Shown here: positions 25,316 through 34,478 of the stretch, one piece after another
Position numbering within the stretch: position 1 is the first letter of the stretch
Layout: each line of letters opens with the position of its first letter
Assembly: GCA_025358315.1 (NCBI GenBank)
Contig: JANYKA010000080.1
Location: 1-43,165, forward strand
DNA length: 43,165 nucleotides
Source of the DNA: Gemmatimonadota bacterium
Lineage (GTDB): Bacteria > Gemmatimonadota > Gemmatimonadetes > Gemmatimonadales > Gemmatimonadaceae
Reading direction: 5' to 3'
Translations under genes and position numbers: made by a program
Notes under the pieces: model-generated
The model's database searches: none
What the model saw: the letters and a program-made list of their open reading frames with translations, nothing else
Told to the model about the DNA's origin: nothing

Positions 25316-26206
25316 ATGACATTGGCTCAGCACCCCATCGGAGCACTGGTGGCGGGACTCATTGACTACGCCGGACTTTTCCCGCCAGCGGGGTTGTCGA
25401 TGCGCGACGCCGTTCGCGCCTACGATGACTATCGGCACTCCGATCGGTCGTGGGCATTGGGACGGTTCGTCGTGCCATGCACGCGGCTTCGCGAGCTCAC
25501 TGAACAGATCGCGTTGTTACCTGAGCGCGGTGCGGCGTGGAGTTTGTCCGTGCTTGGTGACGCAACGGACCAAGAGACGATCGCACGATTCAACGACGGC
25601 AACGACGGCAACGAGAGGTACGCGGTGATCGAGGCGGTCGAGGTAAAGGCGTCGTCCACGGAGGAGATTCATGGACTGGCGCCGCTTGCTGCGCACTATG
25701 AGGTGTATGCGGAAGTTCCGATTTCCGATGACCCGCTGCCACTGATTGCCGCTATTGCCGCCCATCCGCCGCTCCGTGCCAAGATCCGCACCGGTGGTGT
25801 GACGGCGGAAGCGTTTCCCGGCCGGATGCAGGTGGTGCGCTTTCTCGCGGCGTGCGCGGCACACCACGTGCCATTCAAGGCCACCGCCGGATTGCATCAT
25901 CCGCAGCGGGGCGACTATCGACTGACCTACGACCGTGGAAGCGCACACGCCACGATGTTCGGATTCTTGAATCTGTTCGTTGCAGCCATCCTGTTGCGCA
26001 GCGGGCTCAGCGAAGCCGATGCGGCACTGGTTCTCGACGATCGCGACCTTCACGCGTTCATCTTCGACGATCACGGCGTGAGTTGGCATGGTCATCGATT
26101 GAATACCAGCACGATCCACACGGCGCGCAAACAGTTCGCCACTGCTTTTGGCTCCTGTTCATTTATCGAGCCGATGGACGATCTTCACTCAATGGGCCTG
26201 CTCTGA
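25316..26206 (+). CDS. Protein of unknown function coupled to fumarylacetoacetase
   Basis: A 296-residue protein I do not recognise. No signal or membrane helix is seen. Strand-helix alternation and the segments KIRTGG (near 160), PFKATAGLHHP (near 187) and GFLNLFVAA suggest a (beta/alpha)-barrel whose lysines and histidines could line an active site; this is inference. It ends three bases before the fahA start and is surely co-transcribed with it, so a role in aromatic amino-acid breakdown is a reasonable guess. ATG 25316 is 20 bases after the S9 peptidase stop. Confidence 0.75.
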   Translation: MTLAQHPIGALVAGLIDYAGLFPPAGLSMRDAVRAYDDYRHSDRSWALGRFVVPCTRLRELTEQIALLPERGAAWSLSVLGDATDQETIARFNDGNDGNERYAVIEAVEVKASSTEEIHGLAPLAAHYEVYAEVPISDDPLPLIAAIAAHPPLRAKIRTGGVTAEAFPGRMQVVRFLAACAAHHVPFKATAGLHHPQRGDYRLTYDRGSAHATMFGFLNLFVAAILLRSGLSEADAALVLDDRDLHAFIFDDHGVSWHGHRLNTSTIHTARKQFATAFGSCSFIEPMDDLHSMGLL

Positions 26207-26208
26207 CA

Positions 26209-27537
26209 ATGACGCCGAATATCGACGTGACACATGATCCAGCGCTTCGCTCGTGGGTCGAAAGTGCGAATGACGGCACAACGGATTTTCCGATTCAGAA
26301 TCTTCCGTTTGGCGTATTCCGCCACGACTTCGAGGAGCGCTTGCGTATCGGGATTGCGATTGGCGATCAGGTTCTGGATTGCCTCGCCGCCGCCCGCGCC
26401 GGCTACTTCGATGCGCTCGGGCCGATGATTGTCGATATGCTCCAATCGTGGTCGCTCAATGCCCTGATGTCACTCGGCCGCGAGGAAGCGCGTGCTGTGC
26501 GCGGTGCAACGAGCCGGTTGCTGCGCGCCGACACGGCGGAGGGTACGAGTGCGGCAACCAAGCGTGATCTGCTGCTCGTGCCGATGGCTCTTGCCGGCAT
26601 GACCGTCCCGGCGGAAATCGGAGACTACACCGATTTCTATGCTTCGGTATTTCACGCCTCCAATGTCGGTGCCCTCTTCCGGCCGGACAACCCGTTGCTC
26701 CCCAACTACAAGTACGTGCCGATTGGTTACCACGGACGAGCGTCGTCGATTGTCGCCAGTGGTACCGCAGTCCGTCGGCCGTTCGGGCAAACACGGCCGG
26801 CCGATACTGCACCACCGGTGTTCGGACCGTCGAAAGCACTGGACTATGAACTGGAGATTGGAGCGTTTATTTGCGGAGCGAATACACTTGGCGACCCCGT
26901 GCCGATCGGGCGCGCTGAAGAGCGACTCTTCGGCCTTTGTCTGCTCAACGATTGGTCGGCGCGCGACATCCAGAGCTGGGAATACCAGCCACTCGGCCCG
27001 TTTCTATCGAAGAACTTCGCGACAACGGTATCACCGTGGATCGTCACGACCGACGCGCTCGCACCATTCCGCGCACCGGCATTTGTGCGGCCACCAGGCG
27101 ATCCGGCACCGTTGGGATATCTCACTGACCCGAACGATGCCGATCACGGCGGATTTGATATTACGCTCGAGGTTCTGTTGCGCACGGCTCGGATGCGCGA
27201 GGTCGGCGCGCCTGCCGTACACATATCCCGTGGTGATTTTCAGTCGATGTATTGGACTGTCGCCCAGATGCTGGCGCATCATTCGAGCAATGGATGCAAC
27301 TTGCGGCCGGGTGATTTGCTGGGGAGCGGGACGGTGTCCGGGCCGGAAGCCGGATCTCGCGGCTGCCTGCTCGAGATGACCCGGCGCGGAGCGGAACCCC
27401 TGTCACTGCCGTCGGGCGAGACCCGCACGTTCCTCGAGGACGGCGACGAAGTAACTTTTCGGGGATGGTGCGAACGCGACGGCGCGGCGCGCATCGGATT
27501 CGGTGAGTGCCGTGGCGAAATACGCCCGGCCAACTAA
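26209..27537 (+). CDS. fahA: Fumarylacetoacetase
   Basis: A 442-residue fumarylacetoacetate hydrolase, the last step of tyrosine/homogentisate degradation (to fumarate and acetoacetate). Known metal and substrate motifs are visible: DYTDFYASVFHASNVG (metal Asp and active-site His), YELEIGAF (metal glutamates), and LNDWSARDIQ followed by WEYQPLGPFLSKNF. The N-terminal SH3-like domain is present, so the length matches full-size family members. ATG 26209 lies three bases after the preceding stop; a longer frame from 25852 overlaps that gene and is rejected. No other gene of the pathway is in the window. Confidence 0.96.
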   Translation: MTPNIDVTHDPALRSWVESANDGTTDFPIQNLPFGVFRHDFEERLRIGIAIGDQVLDCLAAARAGYFDALGPMIVDMLQSWSLNALMSLGREEARAVRGATSRLLRADTAEGTSAATKRDLLLVPMALAGMTVPAEIGDYTDFYASVFHASNVGALFRPDNPLLPNYKYVPIGYHGRASSIVASGTAVRRPFGQTRPADTAPPVFGPSKALDYELEIGAFICGANTLGDPVPIGRAEERLFGLCLLNDWSARDIQSWEYQPLGPFLSKNFATTVSPWIVTTDALAPFRAPAFVRPPGDPAPLGYLTDPNDADHGGFDITLEVLLRTARMREVGAPAVHISRGDFQSMYWTVAQMLAHHSSNGCNLRPGDLLGSGTVSGPEAGSRGCLLEMTRRGAEPLSLPSGETRTFLEDGDEVTFRGWCERDGAARIGFGECRGEIRPAN

Positions 27538-27557
27538 TTTCGGGAGCGAGTTGCTAT

Positions 27558-28127
27558 ATGCATGCGATCTGGACCGACTTAATGGTCAGTGGCGTTCCCA
27601 TCCTGGACAAGGTGGCTCGCACGGTTGCCGTTTACCTCTTTTTGATTGCGGGGCTGAGACTGTTCGGCAAGCGCGAACTCGGGCAATTGAATCCACTCGA
27701 TTTCATCGTGTTGCTGCTGCTCTCGAACACAGTGCAGAACGCCATCATCGGTCCCGACAACTCGCTTTTTGGCGGCCTGTTCGGGGCCGGCGTGCTATTC
27801 GTCATCAATGACTTGTTAGTGCGCTATGCGTACAAGAACCGGAAATTGCGCCGTCTCATTGAAGGCCGCGCCGAGGAATTGATTCACGATGGTCACATCG
27901 TTCCGGTCGCACTGCGACACAACTTGATCACGCGCGAAGAACTGCAGGTTGCAGCGCGTAAGCAGGGCATTGAGCATTTATCCGACGTGCGGTGCGCGCG
28001 GATCGAGGTCAGTGGCGCGCTGAGTTTCGTGCTTCGCGAGCCCAGTCACATCGATCAAGCACACCTTGAAGTCATGGCCCGGCTGGCAGTGATCGAGAAG
28101 CAGCTGGCTCTCGCGCTGGCCAAATAG
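27558..28127 (+). CDS. DUF421 (YetF-like) membrane protein
   Basis: A 189-residue membrane protein of the DUF421 family. Three N-terminal transmembrane helices (about 16-34, 46-64 and 70-90) carry LRLFGKRELGQLNPLDFIVLL, a family signature split across helix one and two. A cytosolic alpha/beta domain follows with GRAEELIHDGHI, NLITREELQVAARKQGI and EVSGALSFV. The molecular role is unknown, although spore-related and envelope functions are known for some relatives. ATG 27558 has GGGAG upstream and lies 20 bases after fahA. Confidence 0.9.
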   Translation: MHAIWTDLMVSGVPILDKVARTVAVYLFLIAGLRLFGKRELGQLNPLDFIVLLLLSNTVQNAIIGPDNSLFGGLFGAGVLFVINDLLVRYAYKNRKLRRLIEGRAEELIHDGHIVPVALRHNLITREELQVAARKQGIEHLSDVRCARIEVSGALSFVLREPSHIDQAHLEVMARLAVIEKQLALALAK

Positions 28128-28156
28128 CACGACCCGTCTCTCACCGGACTTGCCGA

Positions 28157-29044
28157 ATGCACCTTCGTCTGATTTCCACCGCGTTGTTTCTTGCCTCGGC
28201 GCTCGGTGCGCAGGTGAGACCGTCGACCGACGTGTGGATTGTTCCGCTTACCCAGAACGGAGGCGCGATCAAGCTCGGCGAGCCGCGGAACCTTACCCAT
28301 CGCTTGGGCTACGACAACCAACCGTCGTTCACGCCAAAAGGCGACGCCATCTTGTATACGGTCGTCGGCGCCGATGCCCAGGCCGATATCTGGCGCATGG
28401 CACTGCCAAATGGCGTGCCAAAAAATCTTACCAACACACCCGAGAGCGAGTACTCGGCGACAGTCACTCCCGATGGCCGGAGCTACTCGGTGATTCGCGT
28501 GGAAGCCGACTCGACCCAGCGGCTCTGGCGCTTTCCGCTCGACGGGCAGGGTTCGCCCTCGCTGATATTGGAAAAGATCAAACCGGTCGGCTATCAACTC
28601 TGGGTGGGCGATCACACGCTGGTGCTGTATGTGTTGGGCGCCAGCCGCGGACCCGCGACACTGCAGCTTGCCGATGATCGCACCGGAACGGCCGAAATCG
28701 TTGGCACGAACATTGGACGCGCACTCGGCAAAGTGCCCGGGCGCGATGCGGTCACGTTTCAGCAATTGGTCAAGGACAGTTCTTCCTGGATCAGTGAACT
28801 CGACCTGCGCACCAAGCAAACGCGTCGGCTGTTCATGCCACCTGCCGGTGCGGACTACCATGTGTGGACACCCGGCGGAGCTCTGCTGGCGGCGGCTGGC
28901 TCGAATGTCTACCTCCGAACCGATCATGGCTGGGACGTTTCGGCCGATCTTGCGCCGTGGGGCGTCAAGAACATCACGCGTCTGGCGATCAGCCCGCGCG
29001 GAGACTGGCTGGCGTTTGTGGCCGATGACAAGCCGACACCGTGA
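28157..29044 (+). CDS. Secreted TolB-like beta-propeller protein
   Basis: A 295-residue exported protein. The signal peptide (1-19, ending LGAQ) precedes short WD40-like (PD40) blades: NQPSFTPKGDAILYTV, YSATVTPDGRSYSVI and ARL-type closings such as RLAISPRGDWLAFV at the C-terminus. It lacks the catalytic domain of S9 peptidases; the propeller alone suggests a binding role or a truncated S9 relative. The last blade is followed at once by the stop, so a C-terminal loss is possible. It follows the DUF421 gene by 29 bases. Confidence 0.75.
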   Translation: MHLRLISTALFLASALGAQVRPSTDVWIVPLTQNGGAIKLGEPRNLTHRLGYDNQPSFTPKGDAILYTVVGADAQADIWRMALPNGVPKNLTNTPESEYSATVTPDGRSYSVIRVEADSTQRLWRFPLDGQGSPSLILEKIKPVGYQLWVGDHTLVLYVLGASRGPATLQLADDRTGTAEIVGTNIGRALGKVPGRDAVTFQQLVKDSSSWISELDLRTKQTRRLFMPPAGADYHVWTPGGALLAAAGSNVYLRTDHGWDVSADLAPWGVKNITRLAISPRGDWLAFVADDKPTP

Positions 29045-29143
29045 CCAGGGATTGAAGGCTGTGCATCAGGTTGACATGCCTCACGACCCTTGTCGCACAG
29101 CTGGAACCCGATCATTCTTCGAGCATACCTAACGCCCATCCAA

Positions 29144-29617
29144 ATGCCATCGACCAAACCGCCCGTTGCCCGCAGTTCGCGCCCCAATATTAATCCGGTA
29201 CTCGAATGTGCCGATGCCATGTTCCGCGCATCTATCGAAGCGTGCCGGCAACACGAACGAGTTGGTCGGCTGATCGAGAAAGGGGGCAGCGACGAAGAGC
29301 TAACGGCGGTGGCCAAGCTGTGCGATTTGTGTCAGCAGCAGCTCACGGCGCGCACGGGCGAATACGAAACGGCCGCGGCCGCGGGTCAGGGCAAGATTGA
29401 CGAGGCCATTTGGCATGCGGCGAATGCCACGTGGCATGCGAGCCGCGACTACGCGCGCCGCCATCAGTCGTGCGACGCGGTCGCAGACAAACTGGGCAAG
29501 CACTCGTCGGAGAAGTTCGGCGAGCTCCATCTCGAATACGAGCTTGAAGCATCGTCGGTATTGGCGCTACGACAGGCGATCGCGGCCTACAAAAAGGTGC
29601 GCCCCGAAGCCGAGTAG
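29144..29617 (+). CDS. Helical cytosolic protein of unknown function
   Basis: A 157-residue, almost entirely helical protein. It has two Cys-rich stretches (VLECADAMFRASIEACRQ and LCDLCQQQ) and several His/Trp-containing helices (IWHAANATWHASRDYARRH). The Cys and His could bind a metal, but no known family pattern is clear. A start at ATG 29144 is used; 29090 would add 18 residues that look uncoded. It lies between the TolB-like protein and the convergent ABC-F gene. Confidence 0.65.
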   Translation: MPSTKPPVARSSRPNINPVLECADAMFRASIEACRQHERVGRLIEKGGSDEELTAVAKLCDLCQQQLTARTGEYETAAAAGQGKIDEAIWHAANATWHASRDYARRHQSCDAVADKLGKHSSEKFGELHLEYELEASSVLALRQAIAAYKKVRPEAE

Positions 29618-29644
29618 CAGCGGGCTGTGGGGCGGACTGATCTC

Positions 29645-31570
29645 CTACTGGGCTTCGGCCCAGCGCCCCATAGCCGCATCAAGGAGTTTTAGCGCGTCTG
29701 CCAGCTCCTTGTCGAGTTTGCCGGCGCGTTTTGCGTTGGCTGAAGATCCGTCATAGAGTGCGGGGTCGTCGAGTTGCGCACGCAACTCGGCCGCTCGAGC
29801 CTCGAGGCGCTGTACATCGGCCTCGGCTTGCGCGACCGCTTTTTTGGCGGCGCGCCGTGCCGAGTGATCTTGTTCCTGCGCGGCGGCGTTTTTCTTGGCG
29901 CGTGCTTTGTCTTGACCGCGGCGTGCATCGTTGGCCAGTGAATCGGCCGCCCGCCGGGCGAGTGCGGCGTTGGCGCGCTGTTGTTCCCAGTCGGCAAACG
30001 TTCCGCCGAAGTCGACGAGACGGTCACCCTCGAACGCCCAGACGCGCGTGGCCAGCTCCCGCAGTAGCGCACGATCGTGGCTTACGAGGAGTACTGTGCC
30101 TTCGTATTCATCGATGGCGTCTTCGATCGCCTCGATCGATTCGACATCAAGGTGATTCGTCGGTTCGTCGAGTACCAGCAAGTTCGCACGCTGCAGCACG
30201 ATCACTGCGAGGGCGAGCCGGGCGCGTTCGCCGCCGGAAAGTGATCGCGTGGAGCGGAAGACTTCTTCACCGGAAAATCCAAACGCACCGAGGTGATTCT
30301 GGATTCCGCCGCGCGTCCAGAGCGGCCGCAGATCGGCAATCACGTCGTAGAGGCTTTTGTCGAGCGGTAGTTGGTCGAGGTCCTGACGGAAGTACGCCGC
30401 GTCAACAGAGCCGCCAAGTTTGCTTTCTCCGCCGTCCGGCGCGCGCTCGCCAAGTAGCGTCTTGATGAGCGTAGACTTGCCGGCGCCGTTGGGGCCGACG
30501 AGCGCGATGATGTCGCCGCGATTGACTGTGGCGCTAAAGTCGCGTAGCAGCGTGCGATCGCCCATGCGGAGGGTCAGGCCGTCGGTGAGAATGACCCGGT
30601 CGCCACCGCGCTCGCGGATTTCCAGCCGAAGCGTCATCGCGCCGCTGTCACCGGGCGGCGGAGTGAGGCGTGGCAGACGTGAGAGTTTTTTGCGGCGGCC
30701 TTTCGCCTGCGCGGTATTCTGGCCGGCAAGATTCCGGCGAATGTAGTCTTCCTCTTTCGCGATCATCTTGCTTTGCTTTTCGACTTGGCGCTCGAGGGTC
30801 AGGCGTCGTTCGGTGCGCTGCTGTACAAAACTCGAATATCCGCCGCGATAGGTGTAGGCCGTCCCACCTTCGAGGTGGAGCAGGTGGTCGGCGATCTCAT
30901 CGAGGAAGGCGCGATCGTGGGAGATCACGATGACGGTTTCGTCGAGCTCGCGCAGGTAATCTTGCAACCAGGTGGTGGTCTCGAGATCGAGATGGTTGGT
31001 GGGTTCGTCGAGCAACAGGAGGTCGGCGGGTGCGACGAGCTGGGCCGCGAGGCCCACGCGGCCGCGTTCGCCGCCGCTCAATGTGGTGAGAAGCTGCGTC
31101 TTGGCTTTATCAGCATCAAAGGCGAGTCCCTGCAATACGGCATCGACGCGCGCATGAAAGGTGTAGCCACCCTCGTGCGCGAAGGTCTCGAGATCGTGTC
31201 CGTATTTTTCGAGTTGAGCGGGAGTCGCGCGTTCCCCAATTTCGGCAAGTGCGGCCGCTTGTTCGGCCAGTGAGATCTCGAGTTCAAGGACCTCGCGGTA
31301 CGGGAGCGCAGCCGCTTCCCAGACGGTTGTGGCGTCGCCAAAATCACGGTGTTGATCAAGCAGTGACACCCGGAGTCCCGGTTGTCTGGCTACCGCGCCG
31401 CGGGTCGGCGTGATAGCACCGGTAATAATCTTGAAGAGCGAAGTTTTGCCGCTTCCATTACGACCGACGACGCCCCACCGGTCACCCTTGCCAACGGTGA
31501 AGGTGACGTCGTGGATGAGAGTTGTGGCGCCAAACTCAATGGCGATGTCGGACAGGGAGAGCTGGGTCAC
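29645..31570 (-). CDS. ABC-F family ATPase, Uup-like
   Basis: A 641-residue cytosolic protein with two ABC ATPase domains and no membrane part. The first Walker A is GRNGSGKTS (36-44), with its signature LSGGERGRVGLA near 164. The second is GPNGAGKST near 357, with LSGGERARLALA near 445. A charged inter-domain linker lies between them. The C-terminal segment (from about 560) is a coiled coil (KKAVAQAEADVQRLEARAAE) as in Uup. Such proteins act on the ribosome or in DNA-repair phenotypes. I chose GTG 31570 because VTQLSLSDIAI starts the domain; the frame open to 31741 overlaps the divergent gene. Confidence 0.92.
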   Translation of the reverse strand: MTQLSLSDIAIEFGATTLIHDVTFTVGKGDRWGVVGRNGSGKTSLFKIITGAITPTRGAVARQPGLRVSLLDQHRDFGDATTVWEAAALPYREVLELEISLAEQAAALAEIGERATPAQLEKYGHDLETFAHEGGYTFHARVDAVLQGLAFDADKAKTQLLTTLSGGERGRVGLAAQLVAPADLLLLDEPTNHLDLETTTWLQDYLRELDETVIVISHDRAFLDEIADHLLHLEGGTAYTYRGGYSSFVQQRTERRLTLERQVEKQSKMIAKEEDYIRRNLAGQNTAQAKGRRKKLSRLPRLTPPPGDSGAMTLRLEIRERGGDRVILTDGLTLRMGDRTLLRDFSATVNRGDIIALVGPNGAGKSTLIKTLLGERAPDGGESKLGGSVDAAYFRQDLDQLPLDKSLYDVIADLRPLWTRGGIQNHLGAFGFSGEEVFRSTRSLSGGERARLALAVIVLQRANLLVLDEPTNHLDVESIEAIEDAIDEYEGTVLLVSHDRALLRELATRVWAFEGDRLVDFGGTFADWEQQRANAALARRAADSLANDARRGQDKARAKKNAAAQEQDHSARRAAKKAVAQAEADVQRLEARAAELRAQLDDPALYDGSSANAKRAGKLDKELADALKLLDAAMGRWAEAQ

Positions 31571-31683
31571 AGAGGAAAGATCGCCCGTTGCAGTGAACAA
31601 TTGGAGTGCAGAGTGCGTCAATAAAGGGTGAGGAGCTAACTTTCGTCGCAGAACGCCATTCCCGACCCGAATCCGGACCACCC

Positions 31684-32181
31684 ATGTCAGTGATTCAATC
31701 GATCGCTTCCGTTGCAAAACCGTGGCAGGAACTCTATTCACACTCGAAGGTGATCGCGGGGGCTGTCACGTACGCCCACATCGGTGGCCTGCTCGTCGGC
31801 GGCGGATTCGCGATCGCTTCCGACCGGTCTGCGCTGCGGGCGATCAAAGGGTCGGCGGCAGAACGGGCGCATATGTTGCGCGAGTTCGCGGCCGTCCACC
31901 GTCCGGTGATTTTGGCACTGACCGTCGTCGTGCTGTCGGGTGTGGCACTGGTACTCAGCGATATAGAAACCTTTCTCGTCTCGCCGGTGTATTGGATCAA
32001 GATGGGGTTGGTGGTGTCGCTCGCGGTCAATGGATGGCTGCTGATGCAAAGTGAGCGGCGGTTAGTCACTGATCCTGCGGACACCAATCGCGCTTGGGTT
32101 TTACTGAGGCGTGGTTCGTTCGCCAGCATCACCCTATGGCTATGCACGGCGCTTGCCGGGGTCATTCTCGCCAACAGTTGA
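31684..32181 (+). CDS. Four-helix membrane protein of unknown function, neighbour of a Rieske protein
   Basis: A 165-residue membrane protein with four predicted helices (about 24-46, 74-92, 101-121 and 143-162). His32 lies in helix one and His72 at the start of helix two, a pair that could ligate a b-type heme as in small cytochrome b proteins. Haem binding is inference. Five bases separate it from the Tat-exported Rieske protein, so the pair may form a small electron-transfer unit. ATG 31684 is divergent from the ABC-F gene. Confidence 0.75.
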   Translation: MSVIQSIASVAKPWQELYSHSKVIAGAVTYAHIGGLLVGGGFAIASDRSALRAIKGSAAERAHMLREFAAVHRPVILALTVVVLSGVALVLSDIETFLVSPVYWIKMGLVVSLAVNGWLLMQSERRLVTDPADTNRAWVLLRRGSFASITLWLCTALAGVILANS

Positions 32182-32186
32182 GAGCA

Positions 32187-32690
32187 ATGAATTCAGGTTC
32201 TGACTCTAAGGCTGATTGCGGCGGCTGTACGATTGGCCGCCGCGCGTTTCTGCGCGATACGGCCGTCGCGGCGGCGGCGCTTGCCGGCATTTCATCGCTT
32301 GCAAGTGCGATGCCGGTGCAGTGGGTGTCGGCGCTCGCCGAAGGCGCACGGGACGTGAGCTATGCGGTGCCGGAGGCAGATGGCGTCAGTATCGACAAAG
32401 ACAAGGAAGTGATACTCGCGCGCAATGGAAAGAACGTGTATGCCTTTGGGTTGAGTTGCCCGCATCAGAACACGGCGCTCAAGTGGCTGGCAAGCGATCA
32501 CCGTTTTCAGTGTCCAAAGCACAAATCGAAATACAGTGCGGACGGCGTGTACATCGAAGGACGTGCGACGCGGTCTATGGACCGCTACGCGGTGCGACTT
32601 GACGGGAAGAACATCGTGGTCAACCTCGACAAACTGTACGAGGAAGACCAGGATGTGGCGTTGTGGAAAGCGGCGTTTATCGCAGTGTAG
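32187..32690 (+). CDS. Tat-exported Rieske [2Fe-2S] protein
   Basis: A 167-residue Rieske protein. A twin-arginine signal RRAFLRD (18-24) is followed by a hydrophobic Ala-rich stretch, so it is exported folded. The cluster ligands are C91 and H93 (CPH) and C109 and H112 (CPKH). The second box is preceded by FQ and followed by KSKYSADG, as in the family. The short N-terminus and CGGC at 11-14 before the Tat motif are unusual. It probably works with the four-helix membrane protein whose gene lies five bases upstream. ATG 32187 is used. Confidence 0.93.
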   Translation: MNSGSDSKADCGGCTIGRRAFLRDTAVAAAALAGISSLASAMPVQWVSALAEGARDVSYAVPEADGVSIDKDKEVILARNGKNVYAFGLSCPHQNTALKWLASDHRFQCPKHKSKYSADGVYIEGRATRSMDRYAVRLDGKNIVVNLDKLYEEDQDVALWKAAFIAV

Positions 32691-32713
32691 TCGCCACCTG
32701 CCTAGCGGCTGGC

Positions 32714-34474
32714 CTACCCGTCGGTCGGCGTCCCGACGGTCAGTTCGCCGCTTTCCAGCGCCCGCGTCGCCAGCGATGACATCCGTTCATCCTGATTGCG
32801 TTCGAGTGCCCGCACCGCTCGTCGCGCCCGCCGCATCGCCATAGGAATGAAAATCCGTGCGTTCTCGAGATCGGCGGCAGCCTTCGAAACGCTGCCGGCC
32901 TTCCCGATGGCCCACGTTGCCCGGGACAAGACCGCTGTCGACAAATAGATGTCGATCGCCGCATTCGCCAGTCGCTCTTGATGGAATTGGCGTTCGATCA
33001 CGTCCTTGCCATGTTCGATCAGCGCCTTCTCAACTGCTTGCGCCAGATTGTGAATGACAGTTGCCACGAGCTCGGCTTCATCTTTCAGAGCCGGATGCAC
33101 CATGGAAAACTCCGGTTTCACGAGCTTGTTCTTCACCCGTCCGGAAATGAACGATCCAATCACTCCAATGGAACGCAGTGGATTCTTGAAGGCGCGGCCA
33201 ATCTTCTTCAGCTGTTCGCCGGGCTGTTGCAACGCCGATAATGCGATCAGGGCTCGCATGATCTCGTTCGTTCCTTCAAAAATCAGGTTGATGCGCGAGT
33301 CTCGCACCGCCTGCTCGTACGGATACTCCTTGGAATAGCCAATGCCGCCGGCGATCTGCTGCGCATCGCAGCTCGCCCGAAACGCCAGCTCCGATGCGAA
33401 GATCTTGCATGCGGCGGTCTCCAGCGAAAAATCGATGCTGCCCCGATCCACCATGTGCGCCGTGAGCATCCAGCCGGCATCAGAGGCATATACATCGGCG
33501 GCAGACATCGCGAACTTGCGCTGGATCATTTCGAACGAACCGATCGGCCGACCGAACTGTTCCCGCTGCTTGGCATAGGCCAGCGCAACGTTCATGATCC
33601 GTCGTGCGCCGCGTGACGATGCGGCGGCCAGCCCCAGCCGTCCGGAGTTCAGAATTTCCAAAGCGATCTTGAATCCGTGGCCGACCTCGCCGAGCATGTC
33701 GGCGACTGGGACCTTCACATTCGCGAAGCTCACGCTACGTGTGTCGCTCGCTTTGATCCCCATCTTCTCTTCGATCTTGCCGAGCGTGATGCCCGGTGCG
33801 TGCGCGTCAACGATGAACGCGGTCACGCGCTGTTTTGTTTTGCCATCGATCTCGACCGGAACTTTCGCGAACACGGTCAGCACGCCGGCATACCCGGCGT
33901 TAGAGATCCAGATTTTCTCTCCGTTCAGGACGAAATGCGTTCCGTCGGCGCTGAGTACGGCGGATGTGTGCATCGCCTGCGCGTCGGACCCAGAGCCGGC
34001 TTCGGTCAGACAGAACGCGGCAACCAGTTCGCCGGTCGCACATTTGGTAAGCCAGCGCTTTTTCTGATCGTCTGTGCCAAATAGTGTGATTCCTTTGCAG
34101 CCAATAGACTGGTGTGCGCCGAAGTACACGGCCAATGCCGGATCGCTTTCACCGACCGCGCCAAACATCCGGTTGAACAGCATCGCACTTGCCCCGAACC
34201 CGCCGTACTCTTCGGGGATATTCAGCCCCATCAGCCCCAGCTCGGCCATTCCTTTCCGCGTGGCGTCCGTGAACTTGCCGTCGTGGTCGTGCTTCATGGA
34301 GTCGACGTTTTCGGCGGCCCAAGCGCGGAACGAATCGAGAATCGCGGTAAGATTTTCCTGCTCGTCTTTACTCAGCTCGGGAAACGGGAAAACGAGATCC
34401 TCGCGAATCTCTCCAAGAAAGACACCCTTGGTGAACGATTGGTTATGGTCGGGGTCGGCAAGATGCACTGTCAT
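32714..34474 (-). CDS. Acyl-CoA dehydrogenase, very-long-chain type
   Basis: A 586-residue acyl-CoA dehydrogenase (fatty-acid beta-oxidation, FAD-linked). The N-, middle and C-terminal ACAD domains are present, with FCLTEAGSGSDAQAM and WISNAGYA for FAD and substrate, and the catalytic base Glu400 in IFEGTNEIMRALI, in the position of long/very-long-chain enzymes. About 180 extra C-terminal residues correspond to the VLCAD/ACAD9-type helical region that helps membrane contact. The gene begins four bases after the PH-like gene and is third in an operon with an FAD oxidoreductase. Confidence 0.95.
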   Translation of the reverse strand: MTVHLADPDHNQSFTKGVFLGEIREDLVFPFPELSKDEQENLTAILDSFRAWAAENVDSMKHDHDGKFTDATRKGMAELGLMGLNIPEEYGGFGASAMLFNRMFGAVGESDPALAVYFGAHQSIGCKGITLFGTDDQKKRWLTKCATGELVAAFCLTEAGSGSDAQAMHTSAVLSADGTHFVLNGEKIWISNAGYAGVLTVFAKVPVEIDGKTKQRVTAFIVDAHAPGITLGKIEEKMGIKASDTRSVSFANVKVPVADMLGEVGHGFKIALEILNSGRLGLAAASSRGARRIMNVALAYAKQREQFGRPIGSFEMIQRKFAMSAADVYASDAGWMLTAHMVDRGSIDFSLETAACKIFASELAFRASCDAQQIAGGIGYSKEYPYEQAVRDSRINLIFEGTNEIMRALIALSALQQPGEQLKKIGRAFKNPLRSIGVIGSFISGRVKNKLVKPEFSMVHPALKDEAELVATVIHNLAQAVEKALIEHGKDVIERQFHQERLANAAIDIYLSTAVLSRATWAIGKAGSVSKAAADLENARIFIPMAMRRARRAVRALERNQDERMSSLATRALESGELTVGTPTDG

Positions 34475-34478
34475 GTGA

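Noticed and set aside
25852..26208. N-terminal extension of fumarylacetoacetase
   Set aside because: It overlaps the preceding gene in another frame and lies before the conserved fold start at 26209.
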